Assembly: GCF_018327705.1 (NCBI RefSeq)
Contig: NZ_BNEM01000002.1
Location: forward strand, 3,348,001-3,412,000
Reading direction: 5' to 3'
Source: Catellatospora sp. TT07R-123
Lineage (GTDB): Bacteria; Actinomycetota; Actinomycetes; Mycobacteriales; Micromonosporaceae
DNA: 64,000 bases
Positions within the stretch are counted from its first letter, which is position 1; the number at the start of each line of letters is the position of its first letter. Under the pieces are notes generated by a model that did not search any database, was not told where the DNA came from, and saw nothing but the letters and a program-made list of their open reading frames with translations. This document shows, piece by piece, positions 31,854 through 40,988 of this stretch. Position numbers and translations under genes: made by a program.

Positions 31854-31974
31854 GAAACTGACACCAAGTCGCATTAAGGTGTCCGGTAAGAACCACTCGT
31901 AACGTTCACCGCCAGTCTCGTCTCCCCGATGACCACTTGGCGGCTGCGCATCCGCCCCATCACCGGAGGTCCGA

Positions 31975-32712
31975 ATGTCCCCCAATGAGCGAGCGTCGCG
32001 GCCTGGCCGGCCGCCGTCCGCGCCCGCCGGAGCGGGACCCTTGCGGGCGGTGGCGGCGACCAGCGGCACCGCGGCCGACCTGCAGAACGGGGAGCTCAGC
32101 AGCCGCCAGCGGCGCATCCTCATCGTGATCAAGGAGTGGGTGGAGCAGTACGGCTACCCGCCCACCGTGCGCGAGATCGGCGAGGCCGTCGGCCTCGTCT
32201 CCCCCTCGTCGGTCGCCTACCAGCTCAAGGAGCTGGAGCGGAAGGGCTTCCTGCGCCGCGACCCGTCGCGCCCGCGCGCCGTCGACGTGCGCACCGCGGC
32301 CGAGCCGGATGACGAGACGGCCGTGCCCGCCCGCCCCACCCCGGTATACGTGCCGCTGCTCGGCCGCATCGCCGCCGGTGGCCCGATCCTGGCCGAGGAG
32401 TCGATCGAGGAGGTGCTGCCGCTGCCGCGCGAGCTGGTCGGCCAGGGCACGCTCTTCTCGCTCCAGGTCAAGGGCGACTCGATGATCGAGGCCGCGATCT
32501 GCGACGGCGACTGGGTCGTCGTGCGCCAGCAGCAGGTCGCCGAGAACGGCGACATCGTCGCGGCGATGATCGACGGCGAGGCGACGGTGAAGGTCTACCG
32601 GCTGCGCGAGGGGCACGTGCAGCTCATGCCGCGCAACCCGGCCTACGACCCGATCCCCGGCGACGCCGCCGTCATCCTCGGCAAGGTCGTGTTCGTGATG
32701 CGCCGGGTCTGA
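31975..32712 (+). CDS. lexA: LexA repressor
   Basis: 245 residues. The winged-helix DNA-binding domain (about 41-105: [34 protein letters not shown]) is followed by a linker and the self-cleaving S24 peptidase domain. The cleavage site is Ala134-Gly135 in RIAAGGP, and the catalytic dyad is Ser169 (KGDSMIEA) with Lys206 (EATVKVY). About 40 extra N-terminal residues are usual in actinobacteria. GGAGG lies nine bases before the ATG. Divergent from nrdR, with an SOS box upstream and a strong terminator downstream. Represses the SOS genes, including recA in this window. Confidence 0.97.
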   Translation: MSPNERASRPGRPPSAPAGAGPLRAVAATSGTAADLQNGELSSRQRRILIVIKEWVEQYGYPPTVREIGEAVGLVSPSSVAYQLKELERKGFLRRDPSRPRAVDVRTAAEPDDETAVPARPTPVYVPLLGRIAAGGPILAEESIEEVLPLPRELVGQGTLFSLQVKGDSMIEAAICDGDWVVVRQQQVAENGDIVAAMIDGEATVKVYRLREGHVQLMPRNPAYDPIPGDAAVILGKVVFVMRRV

Positions 32713-32756
32713 CCCGGCCCCGGACACGGCACTCTGACGCGGCACTCTGACATGGC

Positions 32757-32788
32757 ACGGCCCCGGCGGGAGCACCCGCCGGGGCCGT
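32757..32788. terminator. Terminator between lexA and the convergent membrane protein gene
   Basis: ACGGCCCCGGCGGG (32757-32770) pairs perfectly with CCCGCCGGGGCCGT (32775-32788) around the loop AGCA. A 14-bp GC stem between the two stop codons, likely serving both strands. Confidence 0.8.
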
Positions 32789-32801
32789 CGCGCTGATGCG
32801 G

Positions 32802-34451
32802 TCAGCGGTACTGCTGATAGCCCTCGTTGCCGTAGTCCTGCGGCTGGTTGCCGTACTGGCCGCCCGGCGGCTGCTGGCCGTAGCCCTGGCCGCCCTGCTG
32901 GCCCGCGTACGGGTCGTAGCCGGAGTCGCCGCCGTAGCCCTGCTGCTGGCCGTAGCCCTGGCCGTACTGCTGGCCCGCGTACGGGTCCGCGCCGTAGCCG
33001 CCCTGCTGGCCGCCGTAGCCCTGGCCCGCGTACACCTGCTGGTCGTAGCCGCCCTGCTGCTGGCCACCCTGCTGCTGACCGCCGTACTGCTGCCCGCCGT
33101 ACTGGTCGTAGCCGCCCTGCTGCTGGCCGCCGTACTGGTCGTAGCCGCCGCCCTGCTGCTGGCCGCCGTAGCCCTGCTGCTGCTGGCCGTAGCCGTCGGC
33201 GTAGTAGCCGGACTGGTAGCCGCCGACCGGGGCGAGCATCGCGGTGGCCGAGTTGTCGGCGGGCGCCAGGTCGTCCAGCGGCTCGTCGTCGCCGCCCTTG
33301 CGGCCCCGCCGCTTGCGCGCCTTCACGATGCCGAACACGCCCAGCAGCACCAGCAGCACGCCGAAGACGCCGACGCCGCCGAGCGCGAGGTACAGGTCGC
33401 TGACGCTGTTGAAGATGCTCAGATACCAGGCCTTGCCGGCCTTCTTCGGCCCCTGCTGCGGCGCCTGCTCGACGAAGTGCTCCACGCTGGGCGTGTAGCT
33501 CCAGATCACCGCCTTGCGGGCCGGGTCGGTGTTCTTGAGGTGCTCGGTCTCGGAGACGGTGAGGAACTTGGTGCCGTCGGTGGTGTAGGTGATCGCCTCA
33601 CCGCGGCGCGGATCGTCGGCGACGGGGGTGACCCGCGCCTTGCCCTTGGTCAGCGCGCCGAGGATGTCGCCGTCGGTGACGTCGTACTCCAGCGCGTCGG
33701 CGTAGGTGCGCAGCACGACCTTCTTGCCGTCGGGCGAGGCCGCGGCGCCGGTCACCATGCGGCGGGCCGCCATACCGCCGATCACCTCGGTCTGGGTGAG
33801 CGGCAGCTTGACGGTGCCGACCTCCTTCAGCTCCACCGTCGCGCCCTCGGCGCCCAGCGGGGTGACCGGGGCGAAGAGGTGCGTGGTGCCCTTCTCGCTG
33901 AAGTCCCAGTTCTTCGTGATGATGAGCGGGTTGCCGTCTTTGTCGATCAGCAGCGCCTCGGCGTCGTACTTCGTCGTCGGGTACTTCAGCCGGTACGGGC
34001 CGGAGACCTTGTCGTTGACCATCTTCCACAGCGCGACGGTCGGCCGGGTCTGCTTGAAGCTCTCGTCGTTGTCGCCGGTGTCGGCGATCCAGATGGTCTT
34101 GCCGTCCGGCGAGAGCGCCATGTCCTCGGGGTCGCGCGCGCCGTCGCCCTTGTAGGCGATGGCGCTGCCGACGACCCCGCACTGCTTGTTCAGCTTGAAG
34201 ATCCGCGTCCGGCCCGCGATCGTCGAGCCGTCGTTGATCACGTAGTAGTTGTTGCCGACGGCGACCATGCCGGACAGCTCGGTCAGGCGGGGGTCCGAGA
34301 TCGTGCACACCTTCGTCCCCGGGACGGCCGCCGGTGCCGCGCTCGGTGACGGGCCCGGCTCCGCCCCGGCAGGGGCGCTGAGCAGCCCGGCTCCGAGCGC
34401 GACACCGAATGTGGCCGCGCATGCCTTGACCAGGAATCCCGTTAACCGCAT
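32802..34451 (-). CDS. Membrane-anchored protein with secreted propeller-like domain and Gln/Gly/Tyr-rich cytoplasmic tail
   Basis: 549 residues. Signal peptide about 1-30 (ends PAGAEP). An exported domain, about 45-350, has repeated strands of the kind found in beta-propellers ([75 protein letters not shown]). A single membrane helix lies at about 372-395 ([24 protein letters not shown]), followed by the basic stop-transfer [11 protein letters not shown]. The last 120 residues are almost only Gln, Gly and Tyr with some Asp, in repeats such as [15 protein letters not shown]. The tail has prion-like composition. Function unknown; a sensor or scaffold at the membrane is possible. The tail's codons form an imperfect DNA repeat (32815-33215). 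Confidence 0.8.
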   Translation of the reverse strand: MRLTGFLVKACAATFGVALGAGLLSAPAGAEPGPSPSAAPAAVPGTKVCTISDPRLTELSGMVAVGNNYYVINDGSTIAGRTRIFKLNKQCGVVGSAIAYKGDGARDPEDMALSPDGKTIWIADTGDNDESFKQTRPTVALWKMVNDKVSGPYRLKYPTTKYDAEALLIDKDGNPLIITKNWDFSEKGTTHLFAPVTPLGAEGATVELKEVGTVKLPLTQTEVIGGMAARRMVTGAAASPDGKKVVLRTYADALEYDVTDGDILGALTKGKARVTPVADDPRRGEAITYTTDGTKFLTVSETEHLKNTDPARKAVIWSYTPSVEHFVEQAPQQGPKKAGKAWYLSIFNSVSDLYLALGGVGVFGVLLVLLGVFGIVKARKRRGRKGGDDEPLDDLAPADNSATAMLAPVGGYQSGYYADGYGQQQQGYGGQQQGGGYDQYGGQQQGGYDQYGGQQYGGQQQGGQQQGGYDQQVYAGQGYGGQQGGYGADPYAGQQYGQGYGQQQGYGGDSGYDPYAGQQGGQGYGQQPPGGQYGNQPQDYGNEGYQQYR

Positions 34452-34502
34452 CCGGACAGTTTGCCACGACCGGACGCACTACCGTGTAACGCGATTAATT
34501 CG

Positions 34503-35939
34503 TCACGATGCGTCTGAGACCCAGTCACTTTCGGTGATTGCGAATCGCTCCAGCTCAGCGGCCAGTTCGCGGTCCACCCGCACCTTGAGCTGCGTACCCG
34601 CGGCGGTGTGTCCCGACGCGAGCACCTCACCCCTGCGGTGGACCTTCGCCACCAGGTCGCCCCGGTCGTACGGCACGCACGCGACCACCTCCACCGCCGG
34701 AACCGGCAGCTTCGACTCGATCACCTCGCGCAGCTCGTCGATGCCGTCGCCGGTGCGCGCCGAGACGAACACCGCGTCCGGCCACTCGCGCTTGAGCCGC
34801 AGCAGCGTCTCGGCGGACGCGGCGTCGGCCTTGTTGACCACCAGCAGCTCGGGCAGCCGGTCGGCGCCGACCTCGGCCAGCACCTCGCGCACCGCCCGCA
34901 CCTGCTCGGCCGGGTCCGGATGGGCCCCGTCGACCACGTGCACGACCAGGTCCGCGCCGGCGACCTCCTCCAGCGTCGAGCGGAACGCCTCCACGAGCTG
35001 GTGCGGCAGGTGGCGCACGAACCCGACGGTGTCCGACAGCGTGTACTGCCGGCCGTCGCGGGCCGTGGTGCGCCGCGTCGCCGTGTCCAGGGTCGCGAAC
35101 AGCGCGTCCTCGACCAGCACCCCGGCTCCGGTGAGCCGGTTGAGCAGGCTGGACTTGCCCGCGTTGGTGTAGCCCGCGATCGCCACCGACGGCACCTCGG
35201 CGGCCTTGCGGCCGTGCCGCTTGGTCTCGCGGATGGTGCCCATCGCGGTGATCTCGCGCTTGAGCTTGGCGATCCGGGTACGGATGCGCCTGCGGTCGGT
35301 CTCCAGCTTCGTCTCACCGGGACCGCGCAGACCCACGCCGCCGCCCGCGCCGCCGCCGCGACCGGAACCACCGGTCTGCCGGGACAGCGCCTCACCCCAA
35401 CCGCGCAGCCTGGGTACCAGGTACTGCAGCTGGGCCAGTTCGACCTGGGCCTTGCCCTCCTTGCTCTTGGCGTGCTGGGCGAAGATGTCCAGGATCAGGG
35501 CGGTCCGGTCGACCACCTTGACCTTGATCTTCTCCTCCAGGTTGCGCAGCTGGCTGGGCGACAGCTCGCCGTCGCAGATCACGGTGTCGGCGCCGGTGGA
35601 CTCGACCGCCGCCTTCAACTCGTCGACCTTGCCGCGTCCGATGAACGTGGCCGCGTCGGGCTGGCTGCGCCGCTGGATCAGGCCCTCCAGCACCTGCGAC
35701 CCGGCCGTCTCGGCCAGGGCCGCGAGCTCGGCGAGCGAGTTCTCGGCGTCGGTGACGGTGCCGGAGGTCCAGACGCCTACCAGCACCACCCGCTCGAGCC
35801 GCAGCTGCCGGTATTCGACCTCGGTGACGTCCGTGAGCTCGGTGGAGAGTCCGGCCACGCGCCGAAGCGAGTGACGCTCGGCGAGCTCAAGGTCACCGGT
35901 GGTCGCGTCGGCCACCAGCGTGTCGGGAAATGTAGGCAA
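34503..35939 (-). CDS. hflX: GTPase HflX
   Basis: 478 residues from a TTG at 35939, which has GGAGGAG five bases upstream; an in-frame ATG at 36008 would add 23 residues but has no ribosome-binding site. HflX rescues stalled ribosomes by splitting the subunits under heat or antibiotic stress. Seen: the N-terminal HflX domain (VVLVGVWTSG, ATFIGRGKVDELK, VICDGELSPSQLRNLEE), the linker with GGGVGLRGPGETKLETDRR, and the G domain with GYTNAGKSSLLNRL (G1), DTVGFVRHLPHQLVEAF (G3) and VVNKAD (G4). The glycine-rich linker is longer than in E. coli. Confidence 0.95.
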   Translation of the reverse strand: MPTFPDTLVADATTGDLELAERHSLRRVAGLSTELTDVTEVEYRQLRLERVVLVGVWTSGTVTDAENSLAELAALAETAGSQVLEGLIQRRSQPDAATFIGRGKVDELKAAVESTGADTVICDGELSPSQLRNLEEKIKVKVVDRTALILDIFAQHAKSKEGKAQVELAQLQYLVPRLRGWGEALSRQTGGSGRGGGAGGGVGLRGPGETKLETDRRRIRTRIAKLKREITAMGTIRETKRHGRKAAEVPSVAIAGYTNAGKSSLLNRLTGAGVLVEDALFATLDTATRRTTARDGRQYTLSDTVGFVRHLPHQLVEAFRSTLEEVAGADLVVHVVDGAHPDPAEQVRAVREVLAEVGADRLPELLVVNKADAASAETLLRLKREWPDAVFVSARTGDGIDELREVIESKLPVPAVEVVACVPYDRGDLVAKVHRRGEVLASGHTAAGTQLKVRVDRELAAELERFAITESDWVSDAS

Positions 35940-36107
35940 ATCTGCTCCTCCATCGACTAGGGGTACGGCTTCAAGGTTGGCACGCTGTGCGCTCGAACGC
36001 ACCTGCATTCGATGCCGATTGGTTACCCGCCAGTCGCGGGGTCGTCAAACCCCTCGTTCCAACGAGTGGGAAAATCGAGGCCGACCATCGACCCGAAAGG
36101 CGACATC

Positions 36108-37532
36108 GTGCCAACAACCCGCCTGCCCAGCGCCGGATACTCCATCACCGTACGAGTGGCGGTCATTGCCGACTCCTCGGCGATCGGGCGACTCACCATG
36201 GCGGTAGGCGAGTCCGGCGCGATCGTCACCGCCGTCGACGTGGTCGACTCCGACCACGTGCGCATCGTGGCCGACGTCACCGCGGACACCGCCGACAGCG
36301 CCCACGCCGACCAGGTCGTCAAGGCCCTGGAGGCGATGGACGGCGTCGAGGTGCGCAAGGTCTCCGACCGCACCTTCCTGCTCCACCTCGGCGGCAAGAT
36401 CGAGGTCACCTCGAAGGTGAACCTGCGCACACGCGACGAGCTGTCCCGGGCGTACACCCCCGGGGTGGCCCGGGTCTGCCAGGCCATCGCCGACAACCCC
36501 GACGACGCCCGCCGCCTGACCATCAAGCGCAACACCGTCGCCGTGGTCACCGACGGCTCGGCCGTGCTCGGCCTGGGCAACCTCGGCCCGGCCGCCGCGC
36601 TGCCGGTGATGGAGGGCAAGGCCGCCCTGTTCAAGCGCTTCGGCGGCGTCGACGCCTGGCCGGTCTGCCTCGACACCCAGGACACCGAGGAGATCATCCA
36701 GATCGTCCGGGCCATCGCCCCGGTGTACGGCGGCATCAACCTGGAGGACATCGCCGCCCCGCGCTGCTTCGAGATCGAGGCCCGGCTGCGCGAGATGCTC
36801 GACATCCCGGTCTTCCACGACGACCAGCACGGCACCGCGATCTGCGTGCTCGCCGCGCTGACCAACGCGCTGCGCGTGGTCGGCAAGAAGCTGGAGGACG
36901 TCAAGGTCGTGGTCTCCGGCGCCGGCGCGGCCGGTACGGCGATCATGAAGCTGCTGCTGCGCCAGGGCGTCGGCGACGTCATCGCGTACGACCGCCGCGG
37001 CGCCCTGCACCGCGACATGGCCGGGCTCGGCCCGGACTGGCAGTGGCTGGTCGAGCACACCAACAAGGGGAACTACTCCGGCGACCTGCCCGGCGCCATC
37101 GCGGGCGCCGACGTGTTCATCGGCGTGAGCGCGCCCAACCTGCTCACCGGCGACGACATCGCCCGAATGGCCCCGAACTCGATCGTGTTCGCGCTGGCCA
37201 ACCCCGACCCGGAGGTCGACCCGCGCGAGGCCCGCAAGCACGCGGCGGTCGTGGCCACCGGCCGCTCCGACCAGCCCAACCAGATCAACAACGTGCTGGC
37301 GTTCCCGGGCGTGTTCCGCGGCATGCTCGACGCCCAGGCCCGCGAGTTCACCCAGGAGATGGCGCTGGCCGCCGCGATCGCCATCGCGGACGTGGTCGGC
37401 GAGGAGAAGCTCAACCCGAGCGTCATCGTCCCGAGCGTCTTCGACGCCCGCGTCGCCCCCGCGGTGGCCGCCGCCGTCCGCGCCGTAGCCCAGCAGTCCA
37501 CCATCACCTCCACCCTCGACTCCACCCCCTGA
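36108..37532 (+). CDS. NAD(P)-dependent malic enzyme with N-terminal ACT domain
   Basis: 474 residues from a GTG at 36108 (GAAAGG nine bases upstream); an in-frame ATG at 36012 is possible but gives an unconserved N-terminus. It decarboxylates malate to pyruvate, making NAD(P)H. Residues about 10-85 are an ACT-like regulatory domain ([18 protein letters not shown]). The catalytic N-domain has [15 protein letters not shown] and [25 protein letters not shown]. Metal and substrate residues are in FHDDQHGTA, and the NAD site is [12 protein letters not shown]. The closing region has the usual [18 protein letters not shown]-linked forms are typical of actinobacteria and suggest amino-acid control. 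Confidence 0.93.
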   Translation: MPTTRLPSAGYSITVRVAVIADSSAIGRLTMAVGESGAIVTAVDVVDSDHVRIVADVTADTADSAHADQVVKALEAMDGVEVRKVSDRTFLLHLGGKIEVTSKVNLRTRDELSRAYTPGVARVCQAIADNPDDARRLTIKRNTVAVVTDGSAVLGLGNLGPAAALPVMEGKAALFKRFGGVDAWPVCLDTQDTEEIIQIVRAIAPVYGGINLEDIAAPRCFEIEARLREMLDIPVFHDDQHGTAICVLAALTNALRVVGKKLEDVKVVVSGAGAAGTAIMKLLLRQGVGDVIAYDRRGALHRDMAGLGPDWQWLVEHTNKGNYSGDLPGAIAGADVFIGVSAPNLLTGDDIARMAPNSIVFALANPDPEVDPREARKHAAVVATGRSDQPNQINNVLAFPGVFRGMLDAQAREFTQEMALAAAIAIADVVGEEKLNPSVIVPSVFDARVAPAVAAAVRAVAQQSTITSTLDSTP

Positions 37533-37560
37533 CCCCCGCCCCACGCCTCCTCAGGGGCCG

Positions 37561-37648
37561 ATGATCGCCGTTTACGGTCAAAGTAGGGGCGATTTCCGCA
37601 CTTTCTGACCGTAAACGGCGATCACCCAGCGAAGATCGCCGTTTACGG
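37561..37648. repeat. R1 palindrome, copy 4, with an extra half-site
   Basis: TGATCGCCGTTTACGGTCA (37562-37580) and TGACCGTAAACGGCGATCA (37606-37624) make a perfect 19-bp stem around 25 bases. A further single arm GATCGCCGTTTACGG follows at 37634-37648. It occupies the convergent gap between the malic enzyme gene and dapF and probably ends both transcripts. Confidence 0.85.
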
Positions 37649-37680
37649 CACAGAAGGGGGCGGGAGGGGGCGGGACGGGG

Positions 37681-38469
37681 TCAGAGTCGGGGGAGGGGGA
37701 TGTCGCCGGTGTAGGTGAGGACGGCGGGGCCGGCGAGCCAGCTGGTACTGGCGTCGAGGGTGACGGCGAGGCGGCCGCCGGGGACGTCGACGGTGACCGT
37801 GCCGGACGAGCGGCCCGAGGTGTACAGGGCGGCCACCCCCACCGCCGTCGCGCCCGTACCGCAGGACATGGTCTCGCCGGAGCCGCGCTCGTACACCCGC
37901 ATCCGGCGGTGGTCGGCGGCGAGCTTCAGCGAGAACTCGACGTTGACCAGGGCCGGGAACATCCCCGCGTCGGTCTTCGGGGCCCGGCTCAGGTCGACCG
38001 AGGCGAGGGTGTCGGCGTCGACGTCGCAGACCAGGTGCGGGTTGCCCATGGAGACGCCCAGCCCGCGGTATTCGACGCCGTCCACGATCGCGGTGGACTC
38101 GCCCAGGATCGCCGGTGCGGCCATGTCGACCCGGATCCAGTCGCCCTCGACGTACGCGGTGCGCAGGCCGCCGCGGGTGGAGACGGGGATGACCTCGCCG
38201 GCCAGCCCGCGGGTGTGCAGGTACCGGGCGAACACGCGGACCCCGTTGCCGCACATCTCGGACAGGGAGCCGTCGGAGTTCCAGTAGTCCATGAAGAACT
38301 CGGCGGCCGGGTCGGTCGAGCGCTGGACCCGCAGCACGCCGTCGCCGCCGACGCCGAAGCGGCGGTCGCACAGGGCGGCGACCTGGGCCGGGGTCAGCTC
38401 CACCGTGCCGTCGAGATCCTCGATGATCACGAAGTCGTTGCCGGTGCCGTGCCCCTTGGTGAACCTCAT
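37681..38469 (-). CDS. dapF: Diaminopimelate epimerase
   Basis: 262 residues. Converts LL- to meso-diaminopimelate for lysine and peptidoglycan synthesis. The two catalytic cysteines are visible in SEMCGNGVRVFARYL and TMSCGTGATAVGVAAL. Also seen are KGHGTGNDFVIIEDLDG at the N-terminus and SMGNPHLV. The start at 38469 overlaps the miaA stop by 4 bases (ATGA), so dapF is translated from the miaA message. Normal length. Confidence 0.97.
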   Translation of the reverse strand: MRFTKGHGTGNDFVIIEDLDGTVELTPAQVAALCDRRFGVGGDGVLRVQRSTDPAAEFFMDYWNSDGSLSEMCGNGVRVFARYLHTRGLAGEVIPVSTRGGLRTAYVEGDWIRVDMAAPAILGESTAIVDGVEYRGLGVSMGNPHLVCDVDADTLASVDLSRAPKTDAGMFPALVNVEFSLKLAADHRRMRVYERGSGETMSCGTGATAVGVAALYTSGRSSGTVTVDVPGGRLAVTLDASTSWLAGPAVLTYTGDIPLPRL

Positions 38470-39434
38470 GCCACTCCGCCACCACTGTCGATGATCTTTA
38501 TCGCCTGCTCGACGAGGTCGGGCGCGGCGCCGTCGAGCCAGCGTACCGAGGGGTCGCGGCGCAGCCAGGAGCGCTGCCGCCGGACGAACCGGCGCGTGCC
38601 GGTGACCGTGTCCCGGTGTGCCTCATCCTCCGCGCACTCGCCCCGCAGGAAGGCCAGGACCTGCTGGTATCCGAGCGCCCGCGACGCGGTGAGACTGCCG
38701 TCGAGCCCGTACGGCAGCAGCCCGCGCACCTCGTCGACGAACCCGGCCGCCCACATCCGGTCCACCCGCGTCTCGACCCGCTCGTCCAGGTCGACCCGGT
38801 CGACGGCGAGCTGTAGGCACCGGTAGACCGGCACCGGATCGGGCAGCGACGCGGTGAAGGGCCTGCCCGTGAGCTCGATCACCTCCAGCGCGCGGACGAT
38901 GCGCCGCCCGTTGCTGGGCAGGATCTTCGCGGCGGCGACCGGGTCGGCCTGGGCCAGCCGGGCGTGCAGCGGCGCCGGGCCGGCCGCCTCCAGCTCCGCC
39001 TCCAGCCGGGCGCGTACGCCCGGGTCGGTGCCCGGGAACTCGAAGTCCTCCAGGACCGCCCGCTGGTACAGCCCCGAGCCGCCGACGAGCAGCGGCACCT
39101 TCCCGCGCGAGCGGATGTCGTCGATGGCGGCGCGGGCCAGGCGCTGGAACTCCGCCACGCTGGCCGGGGCGGTGACGGGCCACACGTCGAGCAGGTGGTG
39201 CGGCACGCCCTCGCGCTCGGCCTCGGTGAGCTTGGCGGTGCCGATGTCCATTCCCCGGTAGACCTGCATCGAGTCGCAGTTGACCACCTCGCCGCGCAGC
39301 GCGTGCGCCAGGGCGATGGACAGCGCGGACTTGCCCGCGGCGGTCGGGCCTACGACGGCGACCACCTCGGCGGCGACAGGCTCGGGGCTCACGTGGACAA
39401 CCGTAACCGGATCGTGCTCTGTCAGCGGGGCCAC
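38466..39434 (-). CDS. miaA: tRNA dimethylallyltransferase
   Basis: 322 residues. Transfers a dimethylallyl group to A37 of tRNAs reading codons that begin with U; MiaB (51.2-52.7 kb) then methylthiolates it. The P-loop is VVGPTAAGKSALSIALA. CDSMQVYRGMDIGTAK and HHLLDVWPV are the substrate-binding motifs, with GGSGLYQRAVL and a C-terminal swinging domain after them. The order miaA-dapF with overlapping ends is common in actinobacteria. The ATG at 39434 has no obvious strong ribosome-binding site, so an internal start is possible. Confidence 0.95.
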   Translation of the reverse strand: MAPLTEHDPVTVVHVSPEPVAAEVVAVVGPTAAGKSALSIALAHALRGEVVNCDSMQVYRGMDIGTAKLTEAEREGVPHHLLDVWPVTAPASVAEFQRLARAAIDDIRSRGKVPLLVGGSGLYQRAVLEDFEFPGTDPGVRARLEAELEAAGPAPLHARLAQADPVAAAKILPSNGRRIVRALEVIELTGRPFTASLPDPVPVYRCLQLAVDRVDLDERVETRVDRMWAAGFVDEVRGLLPYGLDGSLTASRALGYQQVLAFLRGECAEDEAHRDTVTGTRRFVRRQRSWLRRDPSVRWLDGAAPDLVEQAIKIIDSGGGVA

Positions 39435-39629
39435 ACCAGATGCGGTACGGCCGCCGACCCCGTAAGGTCACCTTGTCCTGGGCGCGCGACGCGTGCCCGG
39501 CGGGACCTGTGACAATGCTCTGGGAGCGTCGGCGTACTCTCCCACCGGACCACAGGTTTGACTGCGCTATGGCGGCGACCTCGGCATGGACGTGGCGGGG
39601 TTCGTTCGGGAAGAACGAGGATGGACATC

Positions 39630-40838
39630 ATGAGCGACTGGGCATCGTATGGCCGGGTGGACGCGGACGGCACGGTCTGGGTGAAGTCGGCCGCGGGCGA
39701 GCGCGCCGTCGGATCATGGCAGGCCGGCACTCCCGAGGAGGGTTTGGCGCACTTCGTCCGACGGTACGAGGATCTCGTCACCGAGGTCGACCTGATCGAG
39801 ACGCGCCTCAACTCCGGGGCGGCCGACGCCGCCCAGAGCCTGACCACCGTCAAGCGCCTGCGCGCGAGCCTGGACGAGGCACACGTGGTCGGCGACATCG
39901 ACGGCCTGGCCGCCCGCCTGGAGCGGCTGTCGGGCCTGGCCGACGAGAAGGCGGGTGCCGCCAAGGCCGCCCGTGACGCCGCGCGCGCCGAGGCGGTGGC
40001 CCGCAAGACCACCCTGGTCGAAGAGGCCGAGAAGCTGGCCGCCGAGTCGACCAGCTGGAAGGCGACCGGCGACCGGTTCAAGGAGATCCTCGACGAGTGG
40101 AAGACCATCCGCGGGGTCGACAAGAAGACCGACGGCGACCTGTGGAAGCGCTTCTCCGTCGCCCGTGACAGCTTCACCCGTCGTCGCGGCGGTCACTTCG
40201 CCACGCTGGACGCGGCCCGCAAGCAGGCCCAGACCGTCAAGGACGATCTGGTGGCCGAGGCCGAGTCGCTGGCCGAGTCGACCGACTGGGCGGCCACCGC
40301 GGCCCGGCTCAAGGAGCTGATGGCGGACTGGAAGACCGCGCCGCGCGCCTCCAAGGAGGCCGAGCAGAAGCTGTGGGACCGTTTCCGGGCCGCGCAGGAC
40401 GCCTTCTTCTCCCGCCGCAGCGAGGTCTTCTCCGCCCGTGACAACGAGCAGAAGGCCGCGCTGACCCGCCGCCAGGAGCTGCTGTCGCAGGCCGAGGCGA
40501 TCGACGTCGACGCCGACCCGAAGATCGCGCAGAACACGCTGCGCGACATCCTGGGCCAGTGGCACGACACCGGCCGGGTGCCGCGCGAGTCGGTCGCCGG
40601 GCTGGACCGGCGCCTGCGCGCGGTCGAGGACAAGGTGCGCGAGGCCATGGACGCGGCGTGGCGGCGGACCGAGCCGTCGGCCAACCCGCTGCTGGCGCAG
40701 ATGCGCGAGCAGGTGGCCGAGGCCGAGGCGCGGCTGGAGCGGGCCCAGGCGGCCGGCGACACCAAGCGCATCAAGGAGGCCGAGCAGGCGCTCGCGGGCA
40801 AGCGAAACTTTCTTGCGCTGGCCGAGAAGGCCAGCTGA
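39630..40838 (+). CDS. DUF349 coiled-coil protein
   Basis: 402 residues, almost entirely helical. At least three DUF349 units are visible: WKATGDRFKEILDEWKTI...DLWKRFSVARDSFTRRR; WAATAARLKELMADWKTAPR...KLWDRFRAAQDAFFSRR; and a third with LRDILGQWHDTGRVPRE. Each has the W...L...W...F-F pattern. The N-terminal 60 residues (YGRVDADGTVWVKSAAGER) are a small beta segment common to actinobacterial members. Cellular role unknown; distant relatives have been linked to RNA or ribosome handling. Start chosen at 39630 because GAGG is nine bases upstream; the ATG at 39621 has none at proper spacing. A strong terminator follows. Confidence 0.85.
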   Translation: MSDWASYGRVDADGTVWVKSAAGERAVGSWQAGTPEEGLAHFVRRYEDLVTEVDLIETRLNSGAADAAQSLTTVKRLRASLDEAHVVGDIDGLAARLERLSGLADEKAGAAKAARDAARAEAVARKTTLVEEAEKLAAESTSWKATGDRFKEILDEWKTIRGVDKKTDGDLWKRFSVARDSFTRRRGGHFATLDAARKQAQTVKDDLVAEAESLAESTDWAATAARLKELMADWKTAPRASKEAEQKLWDRFRAAQDAFFSRRSEVFSARDNEQKAALTRRQELLSQAEAIDVDADPKIAQNTLRDILGQWHDTGRVPRESVAGLDRRLRAVEDKVREAMDAAWRRTEPSANPLLAQMREQVAEAEARLERAQAAGDTKRIKEAEQALAGKRNFLALAEKAS

Positions 40839-40854
40839 GTTTCAGCAGATCAAC

Positions 40855-40890
40855 CAAGAGGGGCGGGCGCTGCGGCGCCCGCCCCTCTTG
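40855..40890. terminator. Terminator after the DUF349 gene
   Basis: CAAGAGGGGCGGGCGC (40855-40870) pairs perfectly over 16 bases with GCGCCCGCCCCTCTTG (40875-40890) around TGCG. It lies 16 bases past the stop and is followed by CTGTGT. A strong intrinsic terminator that isolates the cellulase gene. Confidence 0.85.
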
Positions 40891-40988
40891 CTGTGTCCGG
40901 CATGGACGGTGCACGATGTATCCGGAGCCAGGGCAGGCACGCATTTCCCGATCAAGCAGAAGTCCGTTATGGATGGAGCACACCCGAA

